A stretch of DNA of 64,000 nt from Symbiodinium natans. Its lineage: Eukaryota > Sar > Dinophyceae > Suessiales > Symbiodiniaceae. Under the pieces are notes generated by a model, which did no database searches, was not told where the DNA came from, and saw only the letters and a list, made by a program, of their open reading frames with translations. Location: the NCBI GenBank assembly GCA_905221605.1, contig CAJNDS010002336.1, positions 225,208-289,207 of the forward strand, written 5' to 3'. This document shows, piece after piece, positions 34,001 to 44,500 of this stretch. Each line of letters starts with the position of its first letter. The first letter of the stretch is position 1. Made by a program: the position numbers and the translations under genes.

Positions 34001-35863
34001 TGACAGCCTCCAAACCTCGGCCCCAGTCTGACCTGCGGACTGCTCTGGCACCCCCACAAAGGCCACTACCACGATTGAGGACTTAGGGTTTAGGGTTTAG
34101 GGTTTGGGGTTTAGGGCTAGGGCCCAGAGTAGCATGTTTAAGGGCTTGGGTTACCTTGCAAGTCCCTTTGAACCAAAAAGGCACCCTTTCTGTTCCTAGG
34201 ATACTCTTGGTCCAGGTTACTTCGTTGAGAGTTTTACGATGTTTCGGGTTTCGGGCCTAGGAAACCGAATCAGAAACTCGAAGCACGTCCCTGTTCCCCT
34301 ACAAACAAGCCTGCCAAATTCTGCGTAGAGAATGACCTTATGTCCCCTAAATACACCCCTTTAGGCGATTAAACCCGAAACCCTAAACCCCAAACCCTGA
34401 ACCCTAAACCCTCGGAGCCCTAAACCCTAAACCCCGACAGAAGGAATACCCTAAACCCTAAACCCTAACCCTGAACCCTAAACCCTAAACCCTAAACCCT
34501 AAACCCCGAAAGGAGGAATAAGGGAGCTACCGGGGCATCCCTATGCCCGAGCGCCCAACCGACTCTGCCATCTCCAGTTGCCTGGTGATAAGGTTTGGGG
34601 GTTTAGGTATAGGATTTAGGGTTCAGGGTTGTTAGGTCTTAGGGTTGTTAGGGTTTAGGGTTTAGGGTTTAGGGTTTAGGGTTTAGGCTTAAGTTTAGGG
34701 TTTAGGGTTTGGGGTTTAGGGTTTGGGGTTTAGGGTTTGGGGTTTGGGGTTCGGTGGGTAGGGTTTGGTTGAGGATTTAGGGAGGGCTTCGGATTCAGGA
34801 GGGGGCTTGGGGGCAGGTGGTGGGGCTCATGTGGGGTAGGAGGGTTCGCTGGTCAAGAAGGAAAGGATCGAGAATTCTAAGCTAGACCCAGAACTCAGTT
34901 AGACCCAGAAGTCTAAACCCAAAACCCTAAGCCGCCTGGAAATATCGAGTGTGCTCTGGCCGGTGCCTGCGCGAAAGAAGCCCCTCCCCCGGAGAAGCAG
35001 GGCAACACAAACTCCCCTAAACTCCGCAAAACCCTAGCCCTAAACCCTAGCCCTAAACCCTAAACCCCAAACCCCAAACCCTAAACCCTTAACCCCAAAC
35101 CCTAAACCCTAAACCCCAGACTCTAAACACCAACAAAGCCACGAAGCCCAAACGTCCTCAAGGCTCTGCCAATACAGGGCGGCAGCACATCGAGGTAGCT
35201 TAGGAGGTCGCGGGCCTGCGCGGCTGTAGGGTTTAGGGTTTAGGGTTTAGGGTTTAGGGTCTAGGGTTTAGGGTTTAGGGTTCAGGGGGCTTCATACAGG
35301 TTATCCGCACTCTGGTCTTAGCCTACGTCCCATACCCTAAGCCTAAACCCCAAACCCAGAACAACTTACTGGGAAGAACCCTCTACCAGAAATCGCGTCG
35401 TGGAGTTTCAGGGGCACAGGATTTTGGGGAGCTGCTGAGGATAACTACTGATATAATTCCATAGTGGCGAAACATACAGGGATTTCGGGTACCGAATTCT
35501 CTCGGTCCAGACAAAGAACCAGCAGGTCAGAGTTGTGGGTTAGTGGAGTGCAGACTTCTTGGGTTTTTGATAGGCCTTAGGGAGCACCTACATGCCCCAA
35601 ACCCTAAACCCTAAACCGTAAACCCTCAACCCCAAACCCTAATGGTGGGCATGGCCCTCGTGAAGAACCAGAAGCCAAGGCATAATGCTTGGAGTATGGC
35701 TTAGGGCTTAGGGCTTGGATTTAGGGCTTGGGGATTACGGTTTAGGTTAAGCTTGGGTTTAGGGCTAGGGTTTAGGGCTGAGGGCTAGGGTTAGGGATCC
35801 CGAAGCCCTTCATGCGGCCTGGACGATGGAGAGGTCCTCGCCTGTGACGTCAAGCATGAACTG
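23099..35863 (-). CDS. Unknown protein, nine phase-matched exons, one 7.7-kb intron
   Basis: Exons in translation order: 35816-35863 (QFMLDVTGEDLSIVQA), 35165-35215 (ARDLLSYLDVLPPCIGR), 34033-34081 (IVVVAFVGVPEQSA), 33804-33865 (IQRGMDEFRPGTQKHH), 32947-33012 (KALHVGHRAGQRATADFFAV), 31698-31747 (PHGALGAIGPARLCGP), 31222-31255 (VDVHKGKPVAS), 23402-23512 (VGCKIVDFRSFHPFHHVGTQ), 23099-23197 (VLADQLDPTDQQKLDG.., TAG at 23099). Every junction agrees in phase, including three split codons, which is unlikely by chance. Donors are GT or GC, acceptors AG. Introns carry TTTAGGG/CCCTAAA arrays, and intron 23513-31221 holds the whole repeat block. The 5' end is open; an exon at 37045-37137 may belong upstream. 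I do not recognise the protein. Confidence 0.65.
23520..23732. repeat. TTTTAGGG / TTTTGGGG / TTTTCGGG array
   Basis: About twenty-four 8-bp units, a Chlamydomonas-type variant of the telomere motif, with position-specific variants in patches. It ends eight bases right of exon 23402-23512, at the 3' end of the 7.7-kb intron. Confidence 0.95.
23823..23934. repeat. Hairpin at the left edge of the repeat block
   Basis: The arm at 23826-23850 (AAATAGGGTTTATTTGGAAG) is answered by its near-complement at 23911-23933. A third copy, inverted to the first, is at 30966-30991 at the right edge of the block. Confidence 0.8.
23940..26020. repeat. Field of giant AT-rich palindromes with GC-rich shoulders
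   Basis: At least five near-perfect palindromes of 150-300 bp follow one another every 340-410 bp, centred on words such as AATATTAATATT. Each arm reads GGGCCCGGGAATTAAAT, then a variable number of AATTTAAAT-type units, then CCTGGAGGGGGGGG, CCTCCTCCCGCAGGAGGAATT, and TATGAAGGCCCCGAATTAAA. Between the main centres sit smaller ones containing GAAGCTCCCGAATTAAA / TTTAAATCGTGGCCTTC. One unit (about 25675-25735) is broken by a unique GC-rich insert. No coding potential. Confidence 0.95.
26046..26400. repeat. Large nested inverted repeat with GGCCAAATTTTGCC units
   Basis: The outer arms (GATTTAGTATCGGGGAATTG near 26059 and its complement near 26380) enclose three inverted pairs built on CGATTTGGCCAAATTTTGCC and GGCAGCCTCCGG. 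The spacers between pairs (26160-26200 and 26265-26295) are unique. Open frames across it are artefacts of symmetry. Confidence 0.9.
26400..26503. repeat. Tandem ~33-bp GC-rich repeat
   Basis: Three to four copies of a unit containing ACGAGCCCGGGCCTCCCCC followed by AATACTAAAT. Confidence 0.85.
26599..28008. repeat. 88-bp minisatellite, sixteen copies, with 264-bp higher order
   Basis: Unit starts at CGCAAATGTTGTTC: 26599, 26687, 26776, 26864, 26952, 27041, 27129, 27217, 27305, 27393, 27481, 27569, 27657, 27747, 27845, 27933; the last is cut at 28008. Spacing is 88 with a few 89, 90 and 98. Variants cycle in threes from 27041 (TTCG..GAATCCC, then CCGATTTG..GGCATTT, then CCGTTTTG), a 264-bp higher-order unit. 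As 88 is not a multiple of three, open frames on both strands rotate through it and are not genes. Confidence 0.97.
28009..30950. repeat. Pyrimidine-rich block with long internal duplications
   Basis: Strand-biased CT-rich DNA. 28011-28434 is repeated almost exactly at 29912-30336 (offset 1901). Segments around 28440-28830, 29319-29650 and 30512-30890 are diverged copies of one another, as are 29160-29300 and 30355-30500. The minisatellite fuses directly to the first copy at 28009. No exon-like sequence; the hydrophobic open frames are by-products of CT bias. Confidence 0.9.
30953..31027. repeat. Right edge of repeat block and ~30-base poly(C)
   Basis: 30953-30992 is an inverted copy, about 40 bp, of the left edge at 23823-23862 (shared core CTTCCAAATAAACCCTATTT and TCGTGTT). 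It is followed by an almost pure C run at 30998-31027. A C run also lies just outside the left edge (23809-23818). Confidence 0.85.
31068..31205. repeat. CCCTAAA / CCCTAGA array
   Basis: About eighteen units, the first half CCCTAGA variants, the second half perfect. It faces the TTTAGGG array at 31339 with the small exon 31222-31255 between them. Confidence 0.95.
31339..31472. repeat. TTTAGGG array
   Basis: About nineteen near-perfect units in the intron between exons 31222-31255 and 31698-31747. Further arrays in the same gene are at about 31578-31682 (CCCTAAA), 31763-31870 (TTTAGGG), 33133-33250, 34390-34505, 34640-34750 and 35228-35285. Confidence 0.95.
32211..32235. repeat. Poly(G) run
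   Basis: Twenty-three G with one C near the end. Similar G or C runs occur at about 36402-36415, 38631-38649, 43485-43495, 46530-46544, 49998-50017 and 60511-60528. Confidence 0.9.
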
Positions 35864-35929
35864 CTGTAGACTTTGAACCTCAGTGTGATTGGTGGATTTA
35901 GGCTTGAGGGTTTCGGGTTTCCTAAACCC

Positions 35930-37137
35930 CTAGAGACAAATCCCTAAGCCCATGGGCACTGTAAACCTGACGCTCCAGCACAGCAGGGCCTTCTGAGGGG
36001 GGACTACCACACACATCTGTGGCCTCGTAGGCCTGGGGTCTGGGGTCGTTTTGGGCGAATGAAGGCGGTATGCGCATCAAGAAAAAAAACCTCGTCTCGG
36101 ACAAGGTGCTCGGGCGGCTTGCAACGGTCTCGCAGGGTGAAGCCGGAACTCTGGCTAAGCCCGAACCCTCAGCCTCCGAAGAGCCCCCTTGCAAGGGGCC
36201 CTAGGGGCCCTTATACCCAAATCGTAGGATCCTTCTGTTTCTAACGCAAGTCCACTTTAGGAGGAGGCGCGGTCAGCTGCCCTTGGTCCACCAGGCAGGC
36301 CCAGGAAAACCTCAACTCTTCCTCAGTTCGGGGTTTGGCGCTGATCGGGTGATGAGGCTGCAGGGCTGAGGGCTTTGGGATTTTCGGGGCTCTTATTCTT
36401 TGGGGGGGGGGGGGGGATAGTTTGGGGAGTCGTGTTCAGAAACTTGTGTGACTGGAGGGCTAAACCCTAAGTGCACTCCCTAATCCGGGTTTCGGGTTTG
36501 AGGCGGGGGGGCTCATGGCTCGAGAGCTTCACATTTTGATTTCAGTTGTACATCCTTTTGAGGGGAACTCAATCTCCTATGGGAGACTTAGGTTCAGGAC
36601 TGAGCATAGCTAATGTCGGCACGACTCCTCACACACCTAGACACTGAACCCTATACCCTCGCCCTGGTGAGGGTAAGATGCTCTGCAGGTGCAACCGCGC
36701 AGTTCGTGCGAGAAACTAAGAGAAAGCCCAAAGCCACAGGCCGCATAGATCGACTCAAAAGCTGAAAGAACCTGGGTTTACACAGGAGTCTGGGCTTGTA
36801 GTAGGGCTCTACACGTACAACCCTTCAAACGTGCAATTCCGACAGGCCCTGGCAAGAGGCACCGGCAATCCGCCAAAACGAAGGGCTCTACCCTAAACCC
36901 TAAGCTTGGCAATAAGCACCTGAGACCCAAACACGCCAATGAGCAACTCGGTTTGGCTGGAGGGTCTCGGGGTTTAGGGTTTATAGGGTTTGGGGTCAGG
37001 GTTTAGGGTTTAGGGAACCTAGAACCTAAACTGAGTGCGGGCACCTCGCTCAATGGCTCCCACTGATCCATGGCGTCGAAGGGGAGGAAGGTGTGGGCGA
37101 AAGCTCCACTTGGGTGCAACACAGGATCTAACACGCC
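35930..37137 (-). CDS. Candidate exons of unknown protein(s)
   Basis: 37045-37137, after ACGCAG, reads GVLDPVLHPSGAFAHTFLPF and DAMDQWEPLSE, ending at donor GAG/GTGCCC, 31 codons in phase 0. Near 36100-36150 a frame reads RDRCKPPEHLVRDE before GTTTTT. Both could be the 5' part of the gene whose exons start at 35863. Between 37138 and 38500 I found only weak candidates, for example LKYDKAPFHA near 37275-37310. Confidence 0.4.
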
Positions 37138-37494
37138 CTGCGTTGTCTTAATGGAGTTTAGTGGTCCATAAAACCCATAACAGCAAGCTTTAGCAAAGGG
37201 AATAAGGTCCTCAAGGGTTTAGGGTTTGAGTAAGATCCAGTGGGTTCGCGGTTGTGTTTCAGGCGTCTTAGCTGCATGAAACGGAGCCTTGTCATACTTG
37301 AGCCGGCGCTGGCAGACCCAAGTCCCCACCCCCAAAAGTCTTGCACCGAATTCGCCACAATAAGGGCACCCTGTTCTTGGTTGGTTATTCATAAGGGAAC
37401 CAGAACCAAAAAAGTGAAAAAGGCTACCACTGGGCTACCAAGGTACCTGCACCGCAGGTAAAGTCTCTAGGTTGCCCAGTCACCTAGGATAAGA

Positions 37495-37690
37495 AAGGGT
37501 GCCCTTTTTGGCTTAAGGGGGGTTTAGAAGGGAACCTAAACCCCCCCAAAAAAGGGAATGAGGGTATAAGGGAACCCAAAACCCCCCAAAAAAGGAATAA
37601 GGGTATAAGGGAACCTAAACCCCCCAAAAAAGGGAATAAGGGTATAAGGGAACCTAAACCCCCCCCCCCCAAAAAAAAAGGGAAAAAAGG
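37495..37690. repeat. Tandem ~40-bp AAGGGAATAAGGGTATAAGG repeat
   Basis: Four copies of a unit with AACCTAAACCCCCC, an A run and GGGTATAAGGGAACC, beginning in a P-family-like sequence (GGGTGCCCTTTTTGGC). A shorter relative is at 39470-39560. Confidence 0.8.
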
Positions 37691-37804
37691 GTGGTGCTGG
37701 GCATCCTGGGTCTTGACAGAGATCAAACAACACGGCTTCCCGGGATGCTTGGCAAACCCTGGAGAGCACCAAGGGAGCGACAGCGAGCGACAGAGACAGA
37801 GAAA

Positions 37805-37910
37805 GGGTTTAGGGTTTAGGGTTTAGGGTTTAGGGTTTAGGGTTTAGGGTTTAGGGTTTAGGGTTTAGGGTTTAGGGTTTAGGGTTTAGGGTTTAGGGTT
37901 TAGGGTTTAG
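37805..37910. repeat. TTTAGGG array
   Basis: About fifteen perfect units following a CGAGCGACAG tandem. Confidence 0.97.
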
Positions 37911-38365
37911 GAATTAGACCTGTGTTTGCTGCATGGGATGGGGACTCGCATACAGAGGGCAAAGTCGATTGGGCTGGCTCTGACAACCAAGCCTACCACG
38001 CCCCCACAAGGACCTGAACGTCTGAACCTTCCGCAACGCCTTTTCTTGTGTAGTTCGCTCGGTGTCGAGCAAGGGGAAGAGGGCTAATGAGGCACCATCC
38101 CACAACCTCTCACTGCCCTCACGACGTTGTTGCTCCCGTAAGCGCGATACGATGCACCCTGAACCCTAAACCACAAACCTTAAACCCTCAGGCCCTAAAC
38201 CCTAAACCCTGAACCGACCCTAAAACCCTAGACCCTAAACCCTAAACCCTACAAACCCTCAGACCCTAAATCTTAAGCCTCATTGATGACCGATCTCCAG
38301 GATCCGGTTTGGGACTTAGAGCTCCAAGTTGTGCCCTTGGGTGTCTTGGGTTTGGGGGCAGGGTT

Positions 38366-38498
38366 TAGGGTTTAGGGTTTAGGGTTTAGGGTTTAGGGTT
38401 TAGGGTTTAGGGTTTAGGGTTTAGGGTTTAGGGTTTAGGGTTTAGGGTTTAGGGTTTAGGGTTTAGGGTTTAGGGTTTAGGGTTTAGGGTTTAGGGTT
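38366..38498. repeat. TTTAGGG array
   Basis: About nineteen perfect units, between the tentative VDAC exon 38532-38564 and unresolved sequence to the left. Confidence 0.97.
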
Positions 38499-38531
38499 GT
38501 TTTTGGTACCTGAGGTTATTTGTGGAAAAGC

Positions 38532-41500
38532 CTCAGGGTCTCTGGCCGCGGGACCCTGTACACCCTGCGCACTGAGTCCTGCAAACCTCCTCTGAACATG
38601 AGCCCTAGTCATGCGCCCACAGGATGCATCCCCCCCCCCCCCCCCCCCCTCCGATGCTAATTAAGCCCGGAAGAACCATAAATCTTTGGGCTTAGGTACT
38701 TTAGAAAAGCAGCTGCATATCTTGAGTATAGGAGGGGGAAGTACTAGAAGGAGGCGAGTAGCCTCAAATCCTGAACCCTAAACCCCTAAACCCCTAAACC
38801 CCTAAACCCCTAAACCCCTAAACCCCTAAACCCCTAAACCCCTAAACCCCTAAACCCCTAAACCCCTAAACCCCTAAACCCCTAAACCCCTAAACCCCTA
38901 AACCCTAAACCCTAAACCCTGAACTGCTTCAACCTCCAGGTCCTGTGGCTTGAGGGCTTTCATGTCCACGGAAATGTAGAAGTCCTGCCGTTGTCTCCTA
39001 GAAACCCCCCAACCCCCCCCCCATATCTAAGGGTAGTTATGGCCCCTTAGTATAGTCCCCTAAAAGGAGGACCCCTTATAGACGCCTTATATACCCCATA
39101 AAACTACTGCTTGGCCCATACTTCAGAACCCTTTAAAGGAGGTAAGGTTAAGGGCCCATATAACTACCCTTAGACTGTGTGAAGAGGTGGGTCACCCTCA
39201 CGCCCACCTAGAGCCATAGTTGACTTGTGGGTCGGGGTCTTGTTTCGCTCAACCCGAAACCTTAAACCTTAAACCCCAAACCCTAAACCCTAAACCCCAA
39301 ACCCTAAACCCTAACCTCTTCAACCTTCAAACCTAGTAGTGATCTTGAGTTGGCGAAGCCGGCGAGCACACACATGCCCCGCAGCAGAAAAAACTCAGAA
39401 CCACCCTCCTAAGCCCTGACTATAGGGTTATAGGGTCAGGGTAGTAGCCCAGTGTCCTGGATTAGCAATGGTGCTCTTTTTGTTGCTTAAAGGGGTTTAC
39501 AAGGGAACCTAACCCCCCCCCCACCCACCCCCAAAAAAAAAAGGGGAAAAGGGCACTACAGGGCATCGGAGATGAACAAACGGCGAGCAAAACTAAAACT
39601 TATTGGTGCTTTAGGGTTTAGGGATTAGGGTTTAGGGTTTTAGGGTCTTTGGGGTGTAGACTGGAGTACAACGAAATTCTGACAAGATCTGCCCTAAGTA
39701 TGCACCAGCAAGTAGGCCGATAGGCAAAGAAGCAAACTTGGGCAACCCTGGCATACCACAGCCCTCGACTTTAGAGCTGAACCCAACAGGGTTTAGAGCT
39801 TACGGTTGCTGGTCGCGGTACCTGCCACAAAAACAGGACCTGCTTTTGCAGCCTTTGGGTTCGTCTGCGCAACACAAAGAGAGACTCAATATGATGTCCG
39901 AAACCCGAGTCTAGTGATTCATTCTCTAGTAATTTATCGGGCCCTTCGGCCGAAGCCGTACAGTTCCCCCTAAAGCCTACACCCCAGCACCCTTCCCTGA
40001 TTCCTAAACCCTAAGCATCACTTCCTTCCCTCACCCGTATGAGTCCACCAGTCATAAAGCTATTTGTTCCAAGACAGACAGAGGGAGGAATCACGTACTT
40101 CACTTGCGTAGCCCCCTTTGAGGCATCCCTATAGGACCTGATCTTCTAACCATCCTAACAACCCTAAACCATAATCCCTAACCCCTCATCCTCAAACCCT
40201 AAACACTAAACCCTCAACCCCTTCGACTTTCCCGGTAAACGCCTTCAGGCCCGTGTAGGTGTAGGTCATGCCTGGCGAGGGCAAGGTTCAGTGATTTCAG
40301 CGGGGGGGGAGAGGGGGTTAGGGTGTAGGGTTTTCGGGCGTTAGGGTTTAGGGTTTAGGGTTTAGGAGTGTAAGGTGTAGCTAAGGGAGTTTTCCCAATA
40401 TAACCCCTACATCTACCAAATATCGTCCCTATATACCCAAGTAGCCCCTGAATAACTCCTACGGTCCCTTATGAGGGTCCCTCCTTTAGTCCCCTGAACC
40501 AAGGTCTCCGCCCAAACATGAAACAAGGGCGTTTAGGGTTTAGGGTTTAGGGTTTGGGGTTAGGGTTTAGGTTTAGGAGTTTATCGGTTTTTTGAGGTCG
40601 GGGTTTAGGGTTTGGGGGGCTCCAGGCTTGTGCATCGAGCAAGTGTTCAGGCTCAAGTTGTGCTTATGGCTTTAAAAAAAACTAGGCTGTTGGGCATGGA
40701 AACGACACGCTGTGGGGATTTTCTGGTTTGGGTGGAGCTCAGATGCAAGCAGCATGCATGAGTGGGTTCATGGTTTCATGGCTTCGGGTTTTTTTCATTT
40801 AGGGCTTAGGGTTTAAGGTTTATTTCTACTTCAACCCCAACCCCAAACAAACATCCTTCAATTTGCAAGCAAAACGCAGATTCGCAGATGTTGCAGCTTT
40901 TAACACCAGGAGAGAAAACAAAAAGCACTGGCAGACGCACGCTGGCTGACGCCAGCTCCAGCTTACGGCATCTCAGAAATCTCACGGCGATCAGCATTCT
41001 CACGCCTATCAGCGTTCTCACGGCATTCATGGCTTGGTGGAGCATCGCCCTCACCATCGCCGCGCCGCACAGCTGGCGCTGGTACCACCTGACGCTCCGT
41101 GCGAGCCAGCAGCCAGAAAAGGTCCGACTCTCTGAGAGTGCCCGCTCTCTTCAGGAGTCTGCGCCGCCTTCGCGCCTCGTTGCGCACATTGTTCGAGCAT
41201 GCCTTGAGCTGAGCTTTGAGAGTGCTGCGCTGGTTCTTGAAAGGCCTCGAGGTCCATGCTGCTCCAAGAAGGCTGCGCAGGCGGAGGCGTCGTAGGCCGA
41301 GCTGAGCCAGCCCAGCTTCTAAGCCGGACTACCGTACGAGAAAGTAGGGTTTAGGGTTTAGGGTTTAGGGTTTAGGGTTTAGGGTTTAGGGTTTAGGGTT
41401 TAGGGTTTAGGGTTTAGGGTTTAGGGTTTAGGGTTTAGGGTTTAGGGTTTAGGGTTTAGGGTTCACAATCCTTCAATTTCGTCATCGGACTGGTTTGGAG

Positions 41501-44500
41501 AAGGGACCCCACAGATAGCCATAATCTTAACCTCTCAGCCAACGACCCAAGTCCCAAACACTGAGCCGCCAAACCCGGAGCCCTGAACCCCAAAACACCC
41601 GACAACGAAACTCCTTCTAGCTTCGGGGGGGTATGCCGGCGCCGAAGGTCAAGTCTCCAAGACCACCAACCGAAAACACCCTAAACCCTAAACCCTAAAC
41701 CCTAAACCCCTAAACCCCTAAACCCCTAAACCCTAAACCCCTAAACCCCTAAACCCTAAACCCAAAACCCTAAACCCTAAGCCCTAAACAATAAACCCTA
41801 AACCCTCAACCCTCAACCCTAAACCCTAAACCCTAAACCCCTAAACCCCTAAACCCAAAATCCTAAACCCTAAACCCTAAACCCTAAACCCTAAACCCTA
41901 AAACGCAGAGTCCAAGCCCTCACACCCGAAGTGTACTCCCAACGTGGCTCCCAGCTTACCCTCTGAAAGGTTTTTCCAAAGGGCTTAGGGGGGTTTAGGG
42001 TTTAGGGTTTAGGGTTTAGGGTTAAGGGTTTAGGGTTTGGGGTTTGGGGTTTGGGGTTTAGGGCTTAGGGCTTAGGGGGGCTTAGGGTTTAGGGTTTAGG
42101 ATTGAGGGTTCAGGGTTTAGGTGTAGGGGGCTTAGGGTTCGGGATTTAGAGGAGAGTTCAGGGTACACTATGCCCTGACGTGGTCAGATGCGCCTGAGCT
42201 CTTCAAGGCATTCAAGTCCGACTTGGTGGTGATCTTCAGGCCAGGGTAGACCTCGTAGCGCCAGGGTTTAGGGCGTAGAGGGGCTTTAAGAGCCCTAAAC
42301 CCTAAACCCTAAACCCTAAACCCTAAACCCTAAACCCTAAGCCCTAAGCCCTAAACCCTAAACCCTAAACCCTAAACCCTAAACCCTAAACCCTAAACCC
42401 TAAACCCTAAACCCTAAACCCTAAACCCTAAACCCTAAACCATCACCACACCCTGAGTTCTGAGAGACCCCTCTGCCTTCAGGTTCAGTAAGGGACTTAG
42501 TACCCCAGTAACCATATTACAATACGGGCACCCTTTTTTGGGGTTTAGGGTTTAGGGTTTAGGGTTTAGTTGTCAGGGAACCTTGAACCCAAAAAACCAG
42601 GGAAAAGGGTACCACTGGGCTACCAAGGGTAACAAAGTACTGTACCCAGAAGGCCCCAAGCCTAGCAAAGCGGTTCCTGCTAAAGGGGGCGTGTTTCCGT
42701 GCTTTAAGAGGTTAGGGTTTATGAGTTTAGGGTGTGGCCCCTGGTGCTTGCCACCACGGAATTTTGTAGCCCAGCCTCACTGGCATGGCCCATGAATTGC
42801 GGGTCTGGAACCCCAATGGTGGGCCCCTCTTTATAAAACCACCCCCCTCACCAGAACCGAAGCAACTGTGAATTGTCATAGCAAGGACAGGTGGAGCTCC
42901 TTTCAACCATATCAAATGCTGCAGTGAACAAAGCGCCCTGACCAGTCGAGCGCCGACTTGCGCTTGTCGGGGGCAACCCTTGGCCAGCAGCATCCAGAGG
43001 CATGCCCATTCCCGGCGACCAGGATCTGCTCGGCTCAGGTTGCCGTGGGCATGAGCACACGCCCACTCGTGATATCCTTTGTCGGTTGAACCCTAAACCC
43101 TAAACCCTAAACCCTAAACCCGAAACCCTTCTGGCACCTCCGGAGGTGTATGAGCATGCTGGAGATACCCGGCACCAACTTAAAGTCCAAGCTGTGGGCG
43201 TGCACAAGCTCGCTGGCTGCCATCCCTGCGAAGCAAGCCTAGGTTACCCAATCGTATCCTGATTCCCTTTGTCTGGGGTATACACTGAAAGGGAAGAACA
43301 AGGGTACCCTTATTGTTAAAGGAGCTACTGGGGAACCGACTTTTCATAGGGGCCAAAACAAGGGGCCCTCCAAGGCCGCCCTGGGCATGAGGCAGTTTGG
43401 GAGGGTTTAAGGTCTAGGGTTTGGGGTTTAGGGTTTAGGGTTTGGGCCTGAACCCTAAACCCTACACCCCTAGAGGGAGGGAGGGGGGGGGGGGCTGCTG
43501 AAAGACCTTGTCGGTAGTCGTCTCCATCTTGACGCCGCCTTTCTTGTCCTGCGCGATTCCGGGGTTCAGGGCTTATGGTTTAGGGCTTAGGGTTCAATGG
43601 AATCAGGGGCCTGTAGGGTTGAGGCCCAAACCCCGAAACCCCAAATTCGAATCCCCTAAAGTCCAACAACCCAAACCCAAAATCATGGCCCTACACCCTA
43701 AAACCCTAAAACCCTAAAACCGGCTTGAAAAGCCTGCGATCTGTGAACTCTTAAGGACCTCTATCTGGCGCCTACACCCTACTAGGGTTTAGGGTTTAGG
43801 GTTTATGGCTAATGGACGATGGGCATTAAACACCCAACGTCCGTTGTCCCTAAGCCTCTAGAACACAAAATGTTGCCTTTTTTGCAGGTTGCTAAACCCT
43901 ACACCTCTTTGGGGGGGGTCTCTTCTCAAAAAGATTCCACGATTTGGGAGCGGAGAAAGAAGGGGAACTAGTCAGGGGGGTTCTTATCAAAAACGGGTTG
44001 AGGATTTAGGGCTTTGGGCTGGGCTGCTGGAGTGTTTTGGGAAATGGAAGGGGGTACATGTCCCTGAAAACCCTGTTGGAGCTTGCGGTGTTGGGTGAGG
44101 GTGGTCCCTAAACCCTAAACCCTAAACCCTAGATCCTAAAACCCTAACACCCTAAAACCCTAAAACCCTAAAACCCTACAACCCTACAAAACCCCATACA
44201 CCCCCCCCCCCAAAAAAAAAAAAAAAAAGAAGAAAAACCAAAACCCTACCACCCTAAACCCTAAACCCTAAATACCTAAAACCCGAAAACCCTAAAACCC
44301 TAAAACCCTAACACCCTAAACCCCTAACCCCTAAACCCCTAAACCCCTGAACCCCTAAGCCCCTAAACCCCTAAACCCCTAAACCCCTAAACCCCTATAT
44401 CCTAAACCCTAAAACCCTAAAACCCTAAACCCTAAACCCTAAACCCCTAAACCCCAAACCCCAAACCCCTAAACCCCTAAACCCCTAAACCCCGAAACCC

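Noticed and set aside
39790-39865. Exon candidate TNPKAAKAGPVFVA with a good pyrimidine tract, in the VDAC gene
   Set aside because: VDAC exons on either side (40243-40271 and 38925-38984) join directly in phase and match the family without it.
41590-41680. Exon candidate LGDLTFGAGIP for VDAC
   Set aside because: The join of 42194-42251 to 40243-40271 forms the split Gly codon and the expected SSG-MTYTYTG sequence, leaving no room for it.
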